NCBI GenBank assembly: GCA_013397455.1 | Contig: VYZB01000195.1 | Location: forward strand, 70,341 to 134,340 | DNA from: Crotophaga sulcirostris | Taxonomy: Eukaryota > Chordata > Aves > Cuculiformes > Crotophagidae | Length of the DNA: 64,000 nt | Reading direction: 5' to 3' | In this document: positions 1-13,335 of the stretch, one piece after another | How the letters are laid out: the number at the start of each line of letters is the position of its first letter | Position numbering within the stretch: position 1 is the stretch's first letter | Notes under the pieces: model-generated | What the model saw: the letters and a program-made list of their open reading frames with translations, nothing else | What the model was told of the DNA's origin: nothing | Database searches by the model: none | Translations under genes and position numbers: made by a program

Positions 1-3000
1 GGTTATGCAAAGTGGATGCTGATTGCTACAGGAACAGTATGTGCCAATAAAAAGTTTATTCAAGGAAATGGAAAATTAGGGATGTTTAGACTATTAAAAT
101 TGAACCACTACTTAAGATCTTGCTTGCAATAAGGCTTCAGTCTTCTATCAGAATAAAAATGTAGGTTTAGATCAAAACAGTTATAATACTTTGCTGCTTC
201 TCTTGTTGGTTGATTATCTTTGCTTTCTCTTTGTGGGATGTTTCCTTTCTGAAAAAAAAAAAAAAGTGGAAACTGAATAAAGGAAAAAATATTTCTATAG
301 GAAGAAACTTCCATGGCCTTTTATCTTTTATAAATTCAAAATCTTGATCAAATTTGATCTTGCATATCCTTTTCCAAAAGGTGGAAAAAGACAGTGTTTG
401 CTAATAAACAACTGACAAAACACTGCAGTGGGAATTAGATTCACAAGGTATTTCTCAGTAGTACATGTTTTTACATTTTAAGACATAAGAGAAATAAACT
501 GCTTCCATTCATCATGTCTGTATCTTAATGTAGCAGAAATTGCCTGCCACTCACCCAAATTTATCCACTGACCTTGTTAAATATATGTGGATTTTTGCAG
601 GCAAGTGTCCTAAATATAGAAGCAAATTGCAAATGTTGTTTCACCAAATGGTCTTACATTGGCTGGGAAATTCTGCCCATGCAGTGTGCACACAAATGCT
701 GGAAAACAAATTAATTTACCTGTCATTTAAGCGTATTAGATCATAATGTGAAGCACTACATGCAAGCAGAGATACCCAAAGACAGGACATTAAGCAATTC
801 AAGTGTAGGCCAGCCTATACCATGGCAGGAATTGTATACTTTAATTTTGTTATGTAAAGGTTTCTCATTCTTTTGGCTAGTTTCCCCCTCTGTCTGAGCC
901 CTGGCCGTAGCTCATCTGTTTCCTAGGGCAGTTCTGGCTCAGGGGTGGCGCAGCTGCCATGGGCGACGTTGCACCCTGGCAGTGAGTGGGCGCTGCCAGC
1001 TTGAATTCCCAGGGCCTCAGCATGGCATTTCCTCAACAAGTTCAGTCACCAGGTTAGGTATTTTTTAATCTAAAAAAATCAGGAAGATCAATTGGAGACA
1101 AAGAACTAGAATATCCCTGTAACCCTGTGTTACCTCTCAGAGGAAGTAAAAGAATTAGTTTGATAAACTTTTAAAATTATGGATGTAGTGAATAATTGTA
1201 CAATAAAATGGCAGTGGAGAAGGAGAGGTTCTTTTAATTGGATTATGAGGTTTTTGAGCTGAATTTTTAAGGGACGTATTCACCTACCTCTATTCCTGTA
1301 TTCCTGGAGAGGAGGGCAGGGACCCTCTGGTTCCCTGTGCAAGCAGTCAACGGTAACATGTTTCAGTATCAACAAATTTCAAAGCTGTAGTCGTTTATGC
1401 ATGCCCTTATTTTTAATCATGTGAATAATCCCATTGCCATCAAATATATATCTGCTTCGGAGGTGCCTGACTGGACTGAGATGTCCATCAGAAATCAGAA
1501 AAACTCAGGTATCAAACCTAGATTTTTCTCATGGCATTTTGGCCAGTCAGCTGAATTAAAGCTTTTGAAACTGGCTTGAAAACCCATGCAGAATGGGGAA
1601 CAACTTTAGGTCAGGTGATGATCTTGCTGATAAGCTATATGCTTACTCCAAATATCAACGCCACTTTCAAGATCATTTATAAATTTTGTTCCACTGTTCC
1701 ACACACAGGGCAGCCACCAGTATAGGCAGCACTTCACTGTAGCAGTGGCATTGGGTCCTTTGAGTACAGCCAATTGCTTGGTTGTGTTCTGCCTCTGTCA
1801 GGTGTCAAGACTGAATGGAAATTGCAGAAAAGTATTCAAAATGTGCCAAAGATAAGTACTACACATGGAAAGACTTTATTTCTAGCAAAAAAAAAAAAAG
1901 GGATGTTTACATCCTTCAACTAACCCTTGTCTTGCATTGACAACACTATATTTTAAATTATGGCTGAACTAAAAAAAAATTTTTGACCCTTCCATTTGGA
2001 TTTCTCCCAGGATTAAGTTACTACAGTGATGATTGCAGTGGTTAGTTTAGAGATCTGGGTAACTGGTTTTGAGATTAAAACATATATAAAAGCAAGGTTT
2101 AGATGTTTTATACATTTCACTGCACCTTTTGAGGTAGTAAGCCCCCAGATTTTAGTGTAAAGATGTTTACTGTGGAAAAATCAGGACCAAAGTAAACAGA
2201 TAGGATTTGAAAAAAACTGATCATTCAACAGCATCTATATGATCCATAGGCTTTAATCCCTTTTACTAGCAAATCTTTTCTGAGTTCAATGGCATTGTTT
2301 GTTTTACTTCCCTAAAAAATGCACATGATGGGAAGAGGTATGTTGATAATAATGTGCTGTGAATAGCATGAAGGCATTCTGTGCACAGCGTATCATATCA
2401 TCCATCATTAAGTTTTTCTTCTCCCTTTCATGCTAATGGCAGTGAATCAAATATTTAAATGCGTTTGTTAGTCCTACGTGCAAATATAAGAGTATGTTGA
2501 GTAGGAAAGAAATAAGATCATATAGTACAAAAATAGACTATAATGTGCATTTTAAACTGGAGGCTTAGTAATGGACGCAGAGCAAATGAACTCAGAAAAT
2601 TAACATTAGAATTTGCACTTAAAATGCTCCCTAATTGGTACCTCTTGGGATACATTCTGAACTTCCCCAATATGATTTTTTTCTTTTTACTGAAAACAGT
2701 TTGGACTCTGACAGCACCTGGGTCATAGTGAATGAGAGATGATGATGTATTTGGCAGCTTTTCTAGTTGAGCACTGACAAGTCTTGTTCTCTAAAGAAAA
2801 AATCAAAACATATCAATCCACATGCTCACTGTACTGAGGAACTTCGTTGTCATATCTTTCAAATTGTTTTAATGTTTTAGCACTGCAGAAGCGAATGCAT
2901 AACAGAAGGAGACAACTATAGGCAGTTTCACTTTGTTGAAAACAACTACATAAGGAAAGCAGAACATAACTAGCAGAGTCCTGATAAGGTCATCCCCCAT

Positions 3001-5028
3001 TAATAGGGGACAGAAAAGAAAAGCTTAAAAATCATTCTTTTAAGATGATAGTCCTGCTGGATGGAAAACTAGTTGGGCCAGCCAATCCAGACCTCCTCTT
3101 GATTTACTGCCTTTTATGTCCCCAGGATCCTATGCTGTCTAGATATTCTGAGTTTATTTACTAATCCCTTTCTCTAGGGTGTTTGTGTGTGTGCTGACCC
3201 AACCTGCTATCCAGACCTCATTAGAACTGTTTGCTGACTCTGATCTAAAAAGCCACCTCCTTCCCCTCTTCCATATGGGAGAAAGACGAGACAAGAAAGA
3301 AGTCATATTGGCTTAAAATTATTTTTGAGTGCAGAATGCCTGGCTTTCCAGATTGAGTGCTCAGTGTGCGTAATTTCCAGCGGCTCTGCATAGGCAAGAG
3401 CAGCTGGAAAATTGCCTTGCTGTTGGCTGGATTTGCAGAGACATCAAACAACCTGAGGCTGATACTTGGTAGTAGATTTTGCATCACGGTGCTGTATCAC
3501 TGCTTTAGTTACTGTTCATCACCACAACCTCGAATGGACTCCCTGTGATGCTGTCACAGGGTGACCCGAGCCCACAAGTAGAAGAGTGAGAAGGAGGGAA
3601 TCTCACACTTCTTGTTGGGAGGTTTGATTCCAACCTTAGACTGGAGAAAAATACTAAGAATATATAAAGATTTTTTTCACTGGGGAAGGGCAGAGTTACT
3701 TGTGCTCTCATTGCCGCTTTGTCTGCACCAACAGAATGGAGCATGTGCTAAAAGTCCCCACTGAAAGATGATTTCCATAGCTAAATGCTATGAACCTGGG
3801 TAGTTCCTTTAAGTTCTGGCTTCTGGTTGGATCACCCAGTCACTTTACAGGAGTTCTGTATTTTTTTTGCAGCACAACTTTACAATTACATTTGTGTGAA
3901 TACTTAAATTCTCTGTTAGAATGAAGAAATAGTTTTGAATGCAAATACATAGTGTGGTTCTTACGATTTCAAACACAAGGGGCCAAATCTGCAAAATGTA
4001 TTCATGAATACAGTTGAGCTTTACTGAAGAACTTCTTTAAATAAAGAATAGGATACGTTGAGGTTTTTTTCTGACTTTTGCTACTATTGTTTGTTGTGAA
4101 GAAACTGAGATTCAAGGGGAGAAAAGGATAGAAAAGTCAAAGAATATCCTGACATAAAAAGCTGCAAAAGTAATATCTGTGACCTTGAATCCTTTCATTC
4201 TGCCTCTTTTTGTCAAATTGCCCAAGGATTACTGAGTATTGTAGGAGCATTTTTAGGAATCAAAATTAGTTTTCTGCATTGAAAATAATCTAGTCAATAG
4301 GATTGTGTTTAAATATAGCCTTGTTTGCTTCCCTGTAACCTGTTGCTTAGTCCTACTGACTAAATGTCCTGAGGCACAGTCTTCTCATCCTTTTGTCAGT
4401 GGAATCTACTTAATTATTCACCTTGGAACAAAGATGTTACAATTATAGCCTTTGCTTTGTTTAAGTAACCAAGTATCTCTTTGACTGTTACACTAACAGT
4501 TTAAGAATTAAAATACCAAGTATAAATCTGGTCCCTTTATTCATCTGCATTCATGGGATTGTGTTGTTTAGCTGAGAATTTGGCGTTTAGTCTGATAGCT
4601 GCTATTTTACAGATCACATAGGATGAATCTGAAATTCTGATTAAAGGAGTGTGGGAAAGCATCTACACATTTGGTTTTTTTCAAAGGATTTCTGTGGGCT
4701 TGGAATCGAGTGTTCTCTTTTTCTTCCGTGATAATTTGCAATTATCTCCCTTCTTTCCTCAACAATGTGTGTGAAAAAACCTGCCACTTCTGACAATTTC
4801 CCATCCTGAAACCTTCCTGCAATTTTCCCTGTGTTTCCTAGTCCTCTCCCTTGTAGCAAAGAAGGAACCAGAGTGTGTTCCTTGTTGTTTGCAGCAAATG
4901 CTTGTTAAAACATTTACTGTCATGTGTCCCTGTTTGTTCAAGGTGGGAGGGGACAGTGCAGAGATCCCCCTTACACAGGTCTGTCATCAGTCCTGGTTGT
5001 GTTCAATGTTAAAATTATTACTTAAAAA
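1..5028. other. Non-coding sequence, no gene supported
   Basis: AT-rich DNA with no open frame above about 90 codons on either strand, and the frames present overlap each other without a recognisable domain. Small items are an A14 run at 252-265, an A13 run at 1887-1899, a GC-richer patch at about 895-1015 with several CpGs, and a short perfect hairpin at 3541-3561. I recognise no interspersed repeat here. It could be intergenic or intronic. Confidence 0.7.
3541..3561. repeat. Short perfect inverted repeat
   Basis: The arms CCCTGTGA (3541-3548) and TCACAGGG (3554-3561) are exact reverse complements around a 5-base spacer. An 8-bp hairpin of this kind can arise by chance in 64 kb, so no function is claimed. 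Confidence 0.6.
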
Positions 5029-5058
5029 AATTATTATTATTACTACTACTACTACTGC
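5029..5058. repeat. Compound trinucleotide microsatellite
   Basis: A run of TTA units passes directly into a run of TAC/ACT units, immediately after an A7 tract. The pattern is read directly from the sequence. It is short and probably of low polymorphism. Confidence 0.85.
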
Positions 5059-6235
5059 TGTGATTCTACTGGTCTGCACTTTTGGCAGTCAGTGGTTTTT
5101 TTGTGTGTGCGAATGCATGAAACCAAAGTTTTGGAGCTCTTTCTATATAAGATGCACAGTGTGATAAAGCATCTTAAATTGGAAACTCTCAAAGTGAGTG
5201 TTCTCTAAGCAGCTGCAGATTTTTAATGCCTCATTTTCCGATTTTAATTGGGTCAACTAGTTTTCAGGCACTGCAAACTAAAGTTTGGGACCTGCAGGAA
5301 ATGAGGACTCAGCACCCTGGGAGGAGTGGTCCCTGATCAAACAGTGAAATCATTGAAATCATTCTCTGTGCTCATGACATCATGCCATGCTTTTCAGTCT
5401 CAAGGTTGTTTTTTGTATTTAGTATAAAGGTCATGTTAGGATTAAAAACAATGAACAGCTCACAGCATGCCTAGTGACCCTGTAAGAGAAATGGTAACGC
5501 ATTTCACAGTAAAATATAAGTGTGCTAAGCACAGTGCTGTGTCCAAGAAGTGGAATTTTCTAATTACGTAGTCATTTTGGGAAGGAATGTGCTCGTTAGA
5601 AGCAGGCCAGGTGTGCACTTGGGATGGGAGTTTGAAATGCTGTGTAATTACACACCTTGCATAATACGAAGTTTACAATAGCCATACAATTGATGCAGCA
5701 AGATGTAAATACAGCAAGTTAAAGTGTCTGAAAGGACACCTGTAATCTAGCCTACAGCTATTACAATTATGTTGGAAACACTGTCTTGTGTCAAGATTTA
5801 TTAGCGTGTTAAAGTTGCCATTATTCTGAAACCAAAATATCTGAGAAATATTTTGGAAAATTATGCGAATGAAACATTTTCGATGATGAATGAACGTTAT
5901 TTAATGAATATTCCTGTACTTCCTTGAGGGGAGAAATCACACTAAAATCACATTTACTTAAATATTCTTCAATTCAGTAATTATGCAGGAGTTTCCAGTA
6001 AATTGGTTTTATACTGCTGCATTTGTGAGGACTTGCATAGTGTGTGCGTGTCCAACAGATCACTAAAACTTCACCACATTGCAACAAATTTAAAAGCAAA
6101 TTTAAAGAGAGAGAGGAAGGGGGAAAGGAAAAGATTTCTGCCATAGACCGTGGTTAATATAACATGATATCTGAAGTGCTTTGCTTGCAAACTGTAAGAT
6201 CTGAGTTGGAAGACATCGGCAAGATTTCTCCAGCA
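5059..6235. other. Non-coding sequence with a palindromic homeodomain-type site
   Basis: No coding frame is supported. The one clear structure is a perfect 14-bp palindrome, TGTGTAATTACACA, at 5641-5654. Its TAATTA core is the classical paired homeodomain half-site arrangement. A purine-rich stretch lies near 6105-6135. I see nothing else. Confidence 0.6.
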
Positions 6236-6900
6236 TCACTGACAATGTTTGTTACAAAGGAGGTGTCCTCCAGCATCACAGTGTGGTGCTGCGAAAAGGC
6301 CCCTTGAAGCAGGGACAAAGAGGCAGAGCCTTGTCTTGTGTTTTGTGACCACTCCTGTCACAAGGGGACTGTGCTCAGCTGTGGCTGATGCAGGATGGTA
6401 CAAGACCTCTTGGTTCTTGTACCACCCCTGGCCTGATCCTCCTGCCCTGCACATGCATCCCCCTTCCCTGGGGTGTCCCTTGTCCCACACTGCGCATGAG
6501 GACTGCACGAGCCCCTTGACACCCAATGCACTGCAGGTACTTTGCTCTTTGGCTGCTGCTTAGAGCCACCCCAGGACCTGGGAACTCTATGGCTGCCCCG
6601 CACCCAGGGGACCTGCAAGGCAGTGACTCAAGAATTGAGCGTCCATGTGGGCAGAGCAGAGGGATGTGCTGGGGCCTGCATGGGCTCTCCCTGCTGGGGT
6701 GCCCCCACCAAGCTGGGCACAGAAGGGGCCGTGCTGGGACAAGCAGCTGGCAGAGGGACTGGGAGTGCCCGGCCACAGCCCACTCTGCTGCAGCCTTGCC
6801 TGGGCAGGTCACCCACTGCTCTAGGCCACTCCGCACCTAGAAATGACGTGTGTGTGGGTGCAGGTGTGCAATACATATACATGAGGGCTGTTTGAACGAG
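6236..6900. other. GC-rich patch of unknown origin, no gene supported
   Basis: This interval is clearly richer in G and C than its surroundings but poor in CpG, so it is not a CpG island. Because GC-rich DNA has few stops, open frames of about 100-150 codons occur in several frames on both strands at once (for example 6375-6836 minus and 6542-6895 plus). They conflict with each other and encode low-complexity Pro/Gly/Ala/Cys-rich peptides without a domain. It could be a decayed transposon, an old exon or LTR, or local base-composition drift. Confidence 0.5.
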
Positions 6901-8587
6901 CAAGCACCATCCACCTCCAAGGACAGCCCTACACTGCAGTGCATGGACAACTCTTGTGCCCTGCATCTTTACAGCTAAAAGCCTTGTGCAGATTTTGGGT
7001 CTGCATCAAACACCTTGCTGTTAAAGCTGCCTTGTTTTTCTGCTCTTGCGGTCCTGTTCTCTCTCATTGTGCCCAATTTACTGCCATGCTCAGTTTGTTT
7101 CGATTCTGTTACTGTTTGGGATGTTCAGCTCATACCTGACCCTCTTCAGTCATAAAACTGGTATGCTAATTGCACTAAAGGGAAAAATGAGTCTCCTTGT
7201 TTGCCTGATTGAGGTGGGAGGTTATTGCTCAGTTTTCCTGATTTATTTGCTGCTGTTCTGTGAATAATAGAACAAGCCTTCAAGGCAGGAACTTAGACCA
7301 AGAAACGCTCACAGCATTATTTCCTTCCCTGGCTATTTAAACCACCCACCAGCTTTCCATGCCTTGAGGTAGGAAAAGGAGGATGCTGCTGGTGGCCAGT
7401 GTTCCTCACACTGCCACCTCCAACACACAATTACCAGTGATGATATAAAGTGCTCATGAAGAGGAAGGCGCATGCCAGAGGGGTGAAGTAATACAAATAA
7501 AGGCTCTTTACATTGCAGGCAGTGCAGACAGATAACAGGTGGTTTGTGGAAAAGAAAAAGCATGTATTGTTGCCTAGCACCCTCGGTCTGATGTACAGCA
7601 TAGAGAGCAGAAGGGAGTCAATGCCAAGTGTTCGCAGAGGTACAGCCAAGATCTATGAGTGACCCACACTTATCGCTAAACTGTTGGCTTCCCCCAGGCA
7701 TTGGTGGATGATTTAGCAATGGCAGTGAGAAATAATGAGATGAGCAGCACAGAGCCAAGCAGGGTGTGATACCCAGCAGGCTTGGGAAGTCCAGGTGCCC
7801 TAAGCTACCTGCTGGGGGCTTTTCCACGTCTCCAGGAGCTGCGACTGCTGTGAGCAGGAGATGGGAACTTGGCTGCGCTGAGTGCATATGGTCAGTATCC
7901 ATCAAAGTGGAAAAATGACAAACAAAGAGTTCTTTTTACTCATAATTTAGAAGGAAGTGTAAAATCTGGTGTGACAAGTTTAGTAAAATAAAGGCACAGG
8001 AAAGAACTATTCAATGCTTGCATGCATCCCATAAAGAGGAACAGCTCTCCTTGGCTCTGACCACTGCTTTGTCAATTTAGAAAAAGCCAGATTTACAAAC
8101 AAGCTATTCTTTGAGTCTTTCTTTGCCAAATAATTATTAATTAATTCAGCTTTCCTTTCTTTGTATTTGAACACAGTTTTTGAATTGGATGTAACTGACA
8201 CATGGGCAAATGGCCTTCAAGAAAGGACAAAAGAACTGTTGGGAAAAGTGAAAGGAGAGAAGCACAAGATAGAAATTATGTCTTCGTACTGGGAATATGG
8301 AAACTGGCACAAAAAGGGAGCTGATAGGAAGGTGGGATGGTAGTGACTTGCAGAGGATTTGCACAAAGCACTGCGTACACTCCTTGCTCTTTTGACCTGC
8401 ACTAAATACTGCTCATCAACTCTCATCATCATTTTGACTCCATTTTACAAAACTATGATTGAAAATTTAAACTGAAGAATTAGCACCATGTGACAGTCAC
8501 TTCGGTTGGACTGGAGGGGGTAGCACCAGTGAAGTTCAAAATAGCAGCTGAAATGCTTCCCTTGCACTAGCTGACCCCATATTAAAA
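6901..8587. other. Non-coding sequence
   Basis: Several frames of 60-95 codons occur on both strands and overlap; none has a recognisable motif. The stretch 7300-7900 is moderately GC-rich. An AT-rich run of ATTA-type repeats lies near 8129-8145. No RNA gene or repeat family was recognised. Confidence 0.65.
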
Positions 8588-8697
8588 CTCTGAGCAACCT
8601 GATCCAGTGGAAGGTGTCCCTGCCCATGGCAGGATGTTGAAACCAGATGATCTTTAAGGTCCCTTCCAACCCAAACCATTCTATGATTCCATGATTA
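8588..8697 (+). mobile_element. CR1 LINE, 3' end
   Basis: This is a 5'-truncated CR1 non-LTR retrotransposon represented only by its 3' end. What can be seen is the run from the CR1 phrase GATCCAGTGGAAGGTGTCCC, through GATCTTTAAGGTCCCTTCCA, to the closing direct repeats ATTCTATGATT/CCATGATT. That closing short tandem repeat replaces a poly(A) tail in CR1. It contains no coding capacity. CR1 is the dominant retroelement of birds, so this copy is the best taxonomic marker in the window. Mismatches to the consensus as I remember it suggest an old, immobile copy. The exact 5' boundary is uncertain by tens of bases. Confidence 0.9.
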
Positions 8698-11600
8698 TGT
8701 GAGATTCTTTGCCTATAAAGAAGAGGTCTTCATTGTCTCACAGTATGGAGAGAAGAGAGCAAAGATGAATGAGAATTCTTTTTCTTTTCTGGAGAAAAAC
8801 AAAAAGCTCTGCACAAGTATTTGTATTTGTGAAGAATGTTCCTTACTGTGTAAACTAAGGAGCTTAGTCTGTTAAATTTTTCAAAAAGAGAGGTGACTTG
8901 GTTGCCATGTGTAAGTGCCTCTGGGGCAAGGTATGAAATACATGTTTCTAATCTAGTGAAGAAAGATGTAGGAAGAACCAAAGACTGGAAGTGAAGCCAG
9001 TTAAGTTCACCTTAGGGGTAAAGCATTGAATAACAGGACATTTAGCCTTGAGGGGCAAAAAATATTACTAAGTGAAATAATACATAGTTTCTCATCTTGG
9101 TCAAGAGAATGTCATTCTAAAAGAAGGGTTTTCAAACACAGATGATTGGACGTAAAGCAGATTACAAGAGATAACGAGAATATCTTAAAATTCTGAGGTG
9201 GCCTGACTGCTTAGCATAGCTATCTGTGGCTTTCCTAAATTGGTTATGGTCTTAAATAAATTAGAGACATGTTGAATTGGAATAGCAGACCTCTGACTCT
9301 CTTCCTTTGCCCACTGTGACTCATACAATCTCTGGAAAGGCATCTATGTTTTGATGGTGGGAAGGGAGTCCTGTGCCTTTGGTTTACCAAACATGTCACA
9401 CCAGATTTTACCCTTTCCTGTATATTAGAAGAACTCCAAATCTAGCAGTTGTGGCAAGATTCCAGACCCTTTACATCATTTAGGTGGATAATTTGTTCCG
9501 CTGTGTTTTTCTTTCTTCTCAGCTGTACTTTCTCTTTGAAGCCTCCAGCTACTGGATTGGGGAGGTAAATTATGGTCTTTCTTGGTCCTGAATTGTGCCT
9601 GTTGTTTTTGGAAATCACATAATTGATTCATTATGGGATTGCTTGCATTCACATGATTAAGTAACGGGAACCCCTTTTCACAGAAGCTGCTGTGTGAAAA
9701 TTGTTATGATACTTAAGAATGATCTTTTAGTGTTTCCTTTCTTGGATTTCCAGAAGAAACACTGTTTTCTCTGTGATCCTAAGTGCAAAACAGGTAGCTG
9801 CTCAATTTTCAACATGTGCCCTCATTGGTTTGGTGTTGCTTCCTTGGTGCATGTGCAGGTGTTTTAAGGGTTGCTGTTCCTTTTTGGTTTATGTAGTTAC
9901 ATATATAGGTCCCTGTGCAGGGCTTGGCCCAGTGAGGATTTAGCCCTAAATACTTGCTGTGGAATAATAATAATATAAATACCTGTCTATGTCAGGGAAA
10001 TATGGTGGTGGTAATGTCTCTGGTCATAACAAGGCTGTAGCAAAGATACTTTGCCAAATGCTACAGGAGATGTGTTGATGGTGATTGCTGAAATGTATTG
10101 TCTTTTCAATTCATTTATCACGTAAGAGGAACGTGTAATTCTTGCCTGTTTAAGAGGAAAAACATGTCAAACATCTGGGATACCTACCCAGTATTTTGAG
10201 CCATCTTCAGCTTATTTCTCAAGGTAATGTTGCTGTGGTAAGTTGAGATGTTGCAGTTATCCATGTCAGAGGTCAGACATAACTCACAAAGCCTTGAGGG
10301 AACCATGATGGGCATCAAAGTAGGTCTTAAAGGACCTCATGCAACCCTTGGGCGACTCACTGTGCATCCATGCTTTAACAGGAACCTTTCTTTGTTCTAA
10401 GATTTACATTTTCCGCAGCAAGCTTTATTTCTGCTTGAAATGTTCTTCTCCTCCATGGTTAAAAAGTCTCTTCTTGCTTGCTGCTGGCTGTGCAATGCCT
10501 GGTGAATGAGTTTTGATAATTTCTGTTGGGATTAATTAATTAATTGCAAATGTCTCCAGGCTAAATTGTGAGTTTGCATGTCAGAATGCTGTACATAATC
10601 AACAAAATCACTCAGGGGCTTGACATAACAGAGGTTATATGGAGATTGTGAGGGGAGTGCATTCAATCCATATTAGTCAAAACTTTCTTTATATTATTTA
10701 TAAACCAATTCCTATGTTATGAACTCTCAGAGTCAGAAATACAGATTTCAGATGAAATGTTAGCATTAGAACAGAAGCAGGAAGATAATTCCAGTATTTG
10801 ATGAAATTGCAAAATTTTTTAATAGGATGACTTATAACTGGGCAGTAAGACTGTGGAAGAAATAAAGATCCATAGTAATATTTTAGGTTAGGTGGAACTC
10901 TGCTATCCCAAATGAATAAGCACTAATGAAGCATTGTATGAACTTCAAGAGAAATGATTTATTTTAGATGTTCATGAAAACAGATTCTGATCTTACATTT
11001 CGTATGTCCAATGATATGGCTTAAATGAGGTTCAGACTTTGCATTATTTACAATTCTGACTTGGTTGAAGTCTGGCATTCAGCAAAAAGCTCTAAACATC
11101 CATGAAAATGCAGCATATGGTCGTTTGGATTGGACAATATTTAAAGATTATCTTTGTTGTCAACACTTAAGATTTTTAATGCTGTTGCTGTAATAACAGC
11201 AAAAGCAAAACTGCTTGATTGACTTGAAAACAGTACTCCAGGAAACCCGTTTTGTCTTGGCTTTTGATAATCACATTTTGTTAAAAAAAAATGTAAAATA
11301 GTAATGCAAAAATGGGTTTTATTCAACCTGTGAATGTTCATTCTTTCCAAGCATTTGAGTATAGACATTTATGAGCATTATGAATAGGTGGGAAAAATGC
11401 GGCTCTCATAGAAACTGTGTATGTCATTGACTAGAATTGGCCAGTTGTGCCTGCAGTTATCTGATTTATATGCATATTTGTCTTTTGTACATGTGGAAAT
11501 TAGACATGTACTACAAGTGTACTGAAGCATATATTTCACTAAAACAAGGAAGTCTATGTAAATAGATGCCATAGTAAAATCTGCTGTTAAAATTCAGGGT

Positions 11601-13180
11601 TGAGAGAATAGTCTTAGATGTTCTCCAGAGATATGAGAGCTCTGGAATGCAGCATCAGAGCTATCAAGCTCCCTCTCAGCTCTCCAAAACTTGTTTTCCA
11701 GCTACCAGGGCTTTGGCAAGCAGAAATAGGAGGAAAGACCTACTTCTCAACATCCACTGTAAAAGGGCCAAAGTACCACAAGGGACTCCCAGGGTGGGGA
11801 GGATGCTTCCAACCCAAGTGCTGTAAAAAGCCACAATAAATCTGCCTCCAGAAGGGTTGTTCTTCTTCCACGCGTGTTAAATAGGGATATGGAGGCATGA
11901 GGCAGGTGCGATAGAGACAACCCTGGTCTAACTGGAGGTGAGGTACAGCTAATGGCTGTACTCAACCAGTGCTGGGGCTGAAGGGTTTCTTCAGTGCAAA
12001 GAGGTGTGGAAGGACACTGCTAATGCTTGAGCAGCCCGAGACCAGAGGATGAAAATTCTGGTCAAAGCTGCCTTTGCCTGCCCTTGTTTATTGCAGGTTC
12101 GGTTCTCTGGAGATGGGGTACAAAATCTTCACTTTGGGCGTTGTTCTATGAGGATGTTGTCTGTGGGACGACATCCCTCGAGCATCCTTTGAAATCAAAG
12201 TCACCTTGCTAAATACTGAATCCCAGTGTATTTTGGGGATTGTTCTATACTTTGTTTCTGACTTAGAATTGTGGGGGCATAACATTTTGTTTTTCCTGAT
12301 CCTTCACGTTTTCACTTAGCTCACACGGAGCTCTCCATGCTGGAGGAGTGGAAAGATAATCTCTCTCTTAGTCCGAATCTGGATCACGTTCACAGTTAGG
12401 CTCTCACTCTTTAATCAGCCCTTGTTTGCAAAATCCCATCTTTCACAGTATTTCACAGGGTGGGTTAAGGGTTTTTTTTTTTATTTATTGTTGGACTTCA
12501 TCTGGTACAAAGGTTTAAACTACAGAAGTAATTTAAAATATTGTGGCATTTCCTTTCTTAATTAATCCCAACTGTTTTCCTCGGTAGTACAGAAAGTATC
12601 AGTATTTGATGAGGACATTATGCCTTCATCACTGGGGCAGTGGATTCTTCCTGCCGAGTCTGTAAACAGCAGACGAGCCACAGAGTTCAGCCTTCATGTT
12701 CTGGTTTTCATTAAGCCCAGACTAGAGGAGCACCCAGCTGTGTCTTCCTGTAAGGTCTGTCAGTCTTCCAAAGCTTGTTAACATGCTAATATAAAAGGAA
12801 ATAGGGTTGACTTCAAGGAATTTACAACTAGTCTTAAACTTCAAAGACTAGAGCTACATCTCTTCAATTCAACAACAACAACAAAAATCCTATAATAAAA
12901 GTTCTGTTAGCATACAAGAACAGGACTGTATGTATTGAACACTTAAACCATAGTACATGATGCCACATTTTTTGTTGCAAGTTGCAACACAAAGCCTCCT
13001 GCAGTTGTGAAACTGTTCATAGCTGGTAGGTTTGATCAGAGACAAGATAAATTGCTGTCCAGCCCACAAATAGAATATCAGGAATGATGCTGTCAGTCTC
13101 TCCTTCCCTAAACCTGTTTCCTATGTAAATGTTTGCAGAGGGTAGGTGAATCGAGTTTGAACAGTAGGCAGCATTCTCAG
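8698..13180. other. Non-coding sequence
   Basis: No coding frame longer than about 83 codons occurs and none is recognisable. Minor structure includes a stretch of ATTA units at 10531-10545 followed by a GCAAATG motif, and a CAA-type trinucleotide run at about 12870-12885. I see no RNA gene and no well-preserved repeat in these 4.5 kb. Confidence 0.65.
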
Positions 13181-13189
13181 GTGGCAGAA

Positions 13190-13260
13190 ATTGGAAGAAC
13201 TCCTATGACTTCAAGGGAATTACTCCCATTCTTAACATAGGAAGGTTTGGCCCAGTCGGA
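13190..13260. repeat. Possible relic of a short fold-back element
   Basis: The segment contains ACTCCTATGACTTCAAGGG followed by ATTACTCCCATTCTTA. This resembles the arms of short fold-back repeats built around GAAGTCAATGGGAGT and TGACTTCAATGGG that are common in turtles, crocodilians and birds. The better copies here are at 16895-16960 and 57170-57235. The match is by memory and degraded, so the family assignment is tentative. Confidence 0.35.
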
Positions 13261-13291
13261 GGAAACAGCTGCAATGTGCTCACCTCGTCGT

Positions 13292-13335
13292 CTGAAGATG
13301 TTCAAACAAGGTTGGACACATTCTGTTGCTTGTCA
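13292..13335 (+). mobile_element. Possible CR1 LINE fragment
   Basis: CTGAAGATGTTCAAACAAGG followed by TTGGACACA resembles the CR1 phrase near the end of ORF2 and the start of the 3' UTR (a GAGATATTCAA... ...GGTTGGAC pattern). Only about 40 bases match and there is no terminal repeat, so this may be coincidence. Confidence 0.3.

Noticed and set aside
2130..2139. TGAGGTAGTA, identical to the first ten bases of let-7
   Set aside because: The following bases do not match let-7 and no complementary arm is seen within hairpin distance.
5283..5330. Possible additional fold-back repeat relic around GACTCAGCACCCTGGGAGG
   Set aside because: Only one short phrase resembles a known sauropsid repeat and no opposing arm is visible.
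6375..6836. 153-codon minus-strand open frame
   Set aside because: It lies in GC-rich DNA where several frames on both strands are open at once; the peptide is Pro/Cys/Ser-rich without a domain and there is no exon structure.
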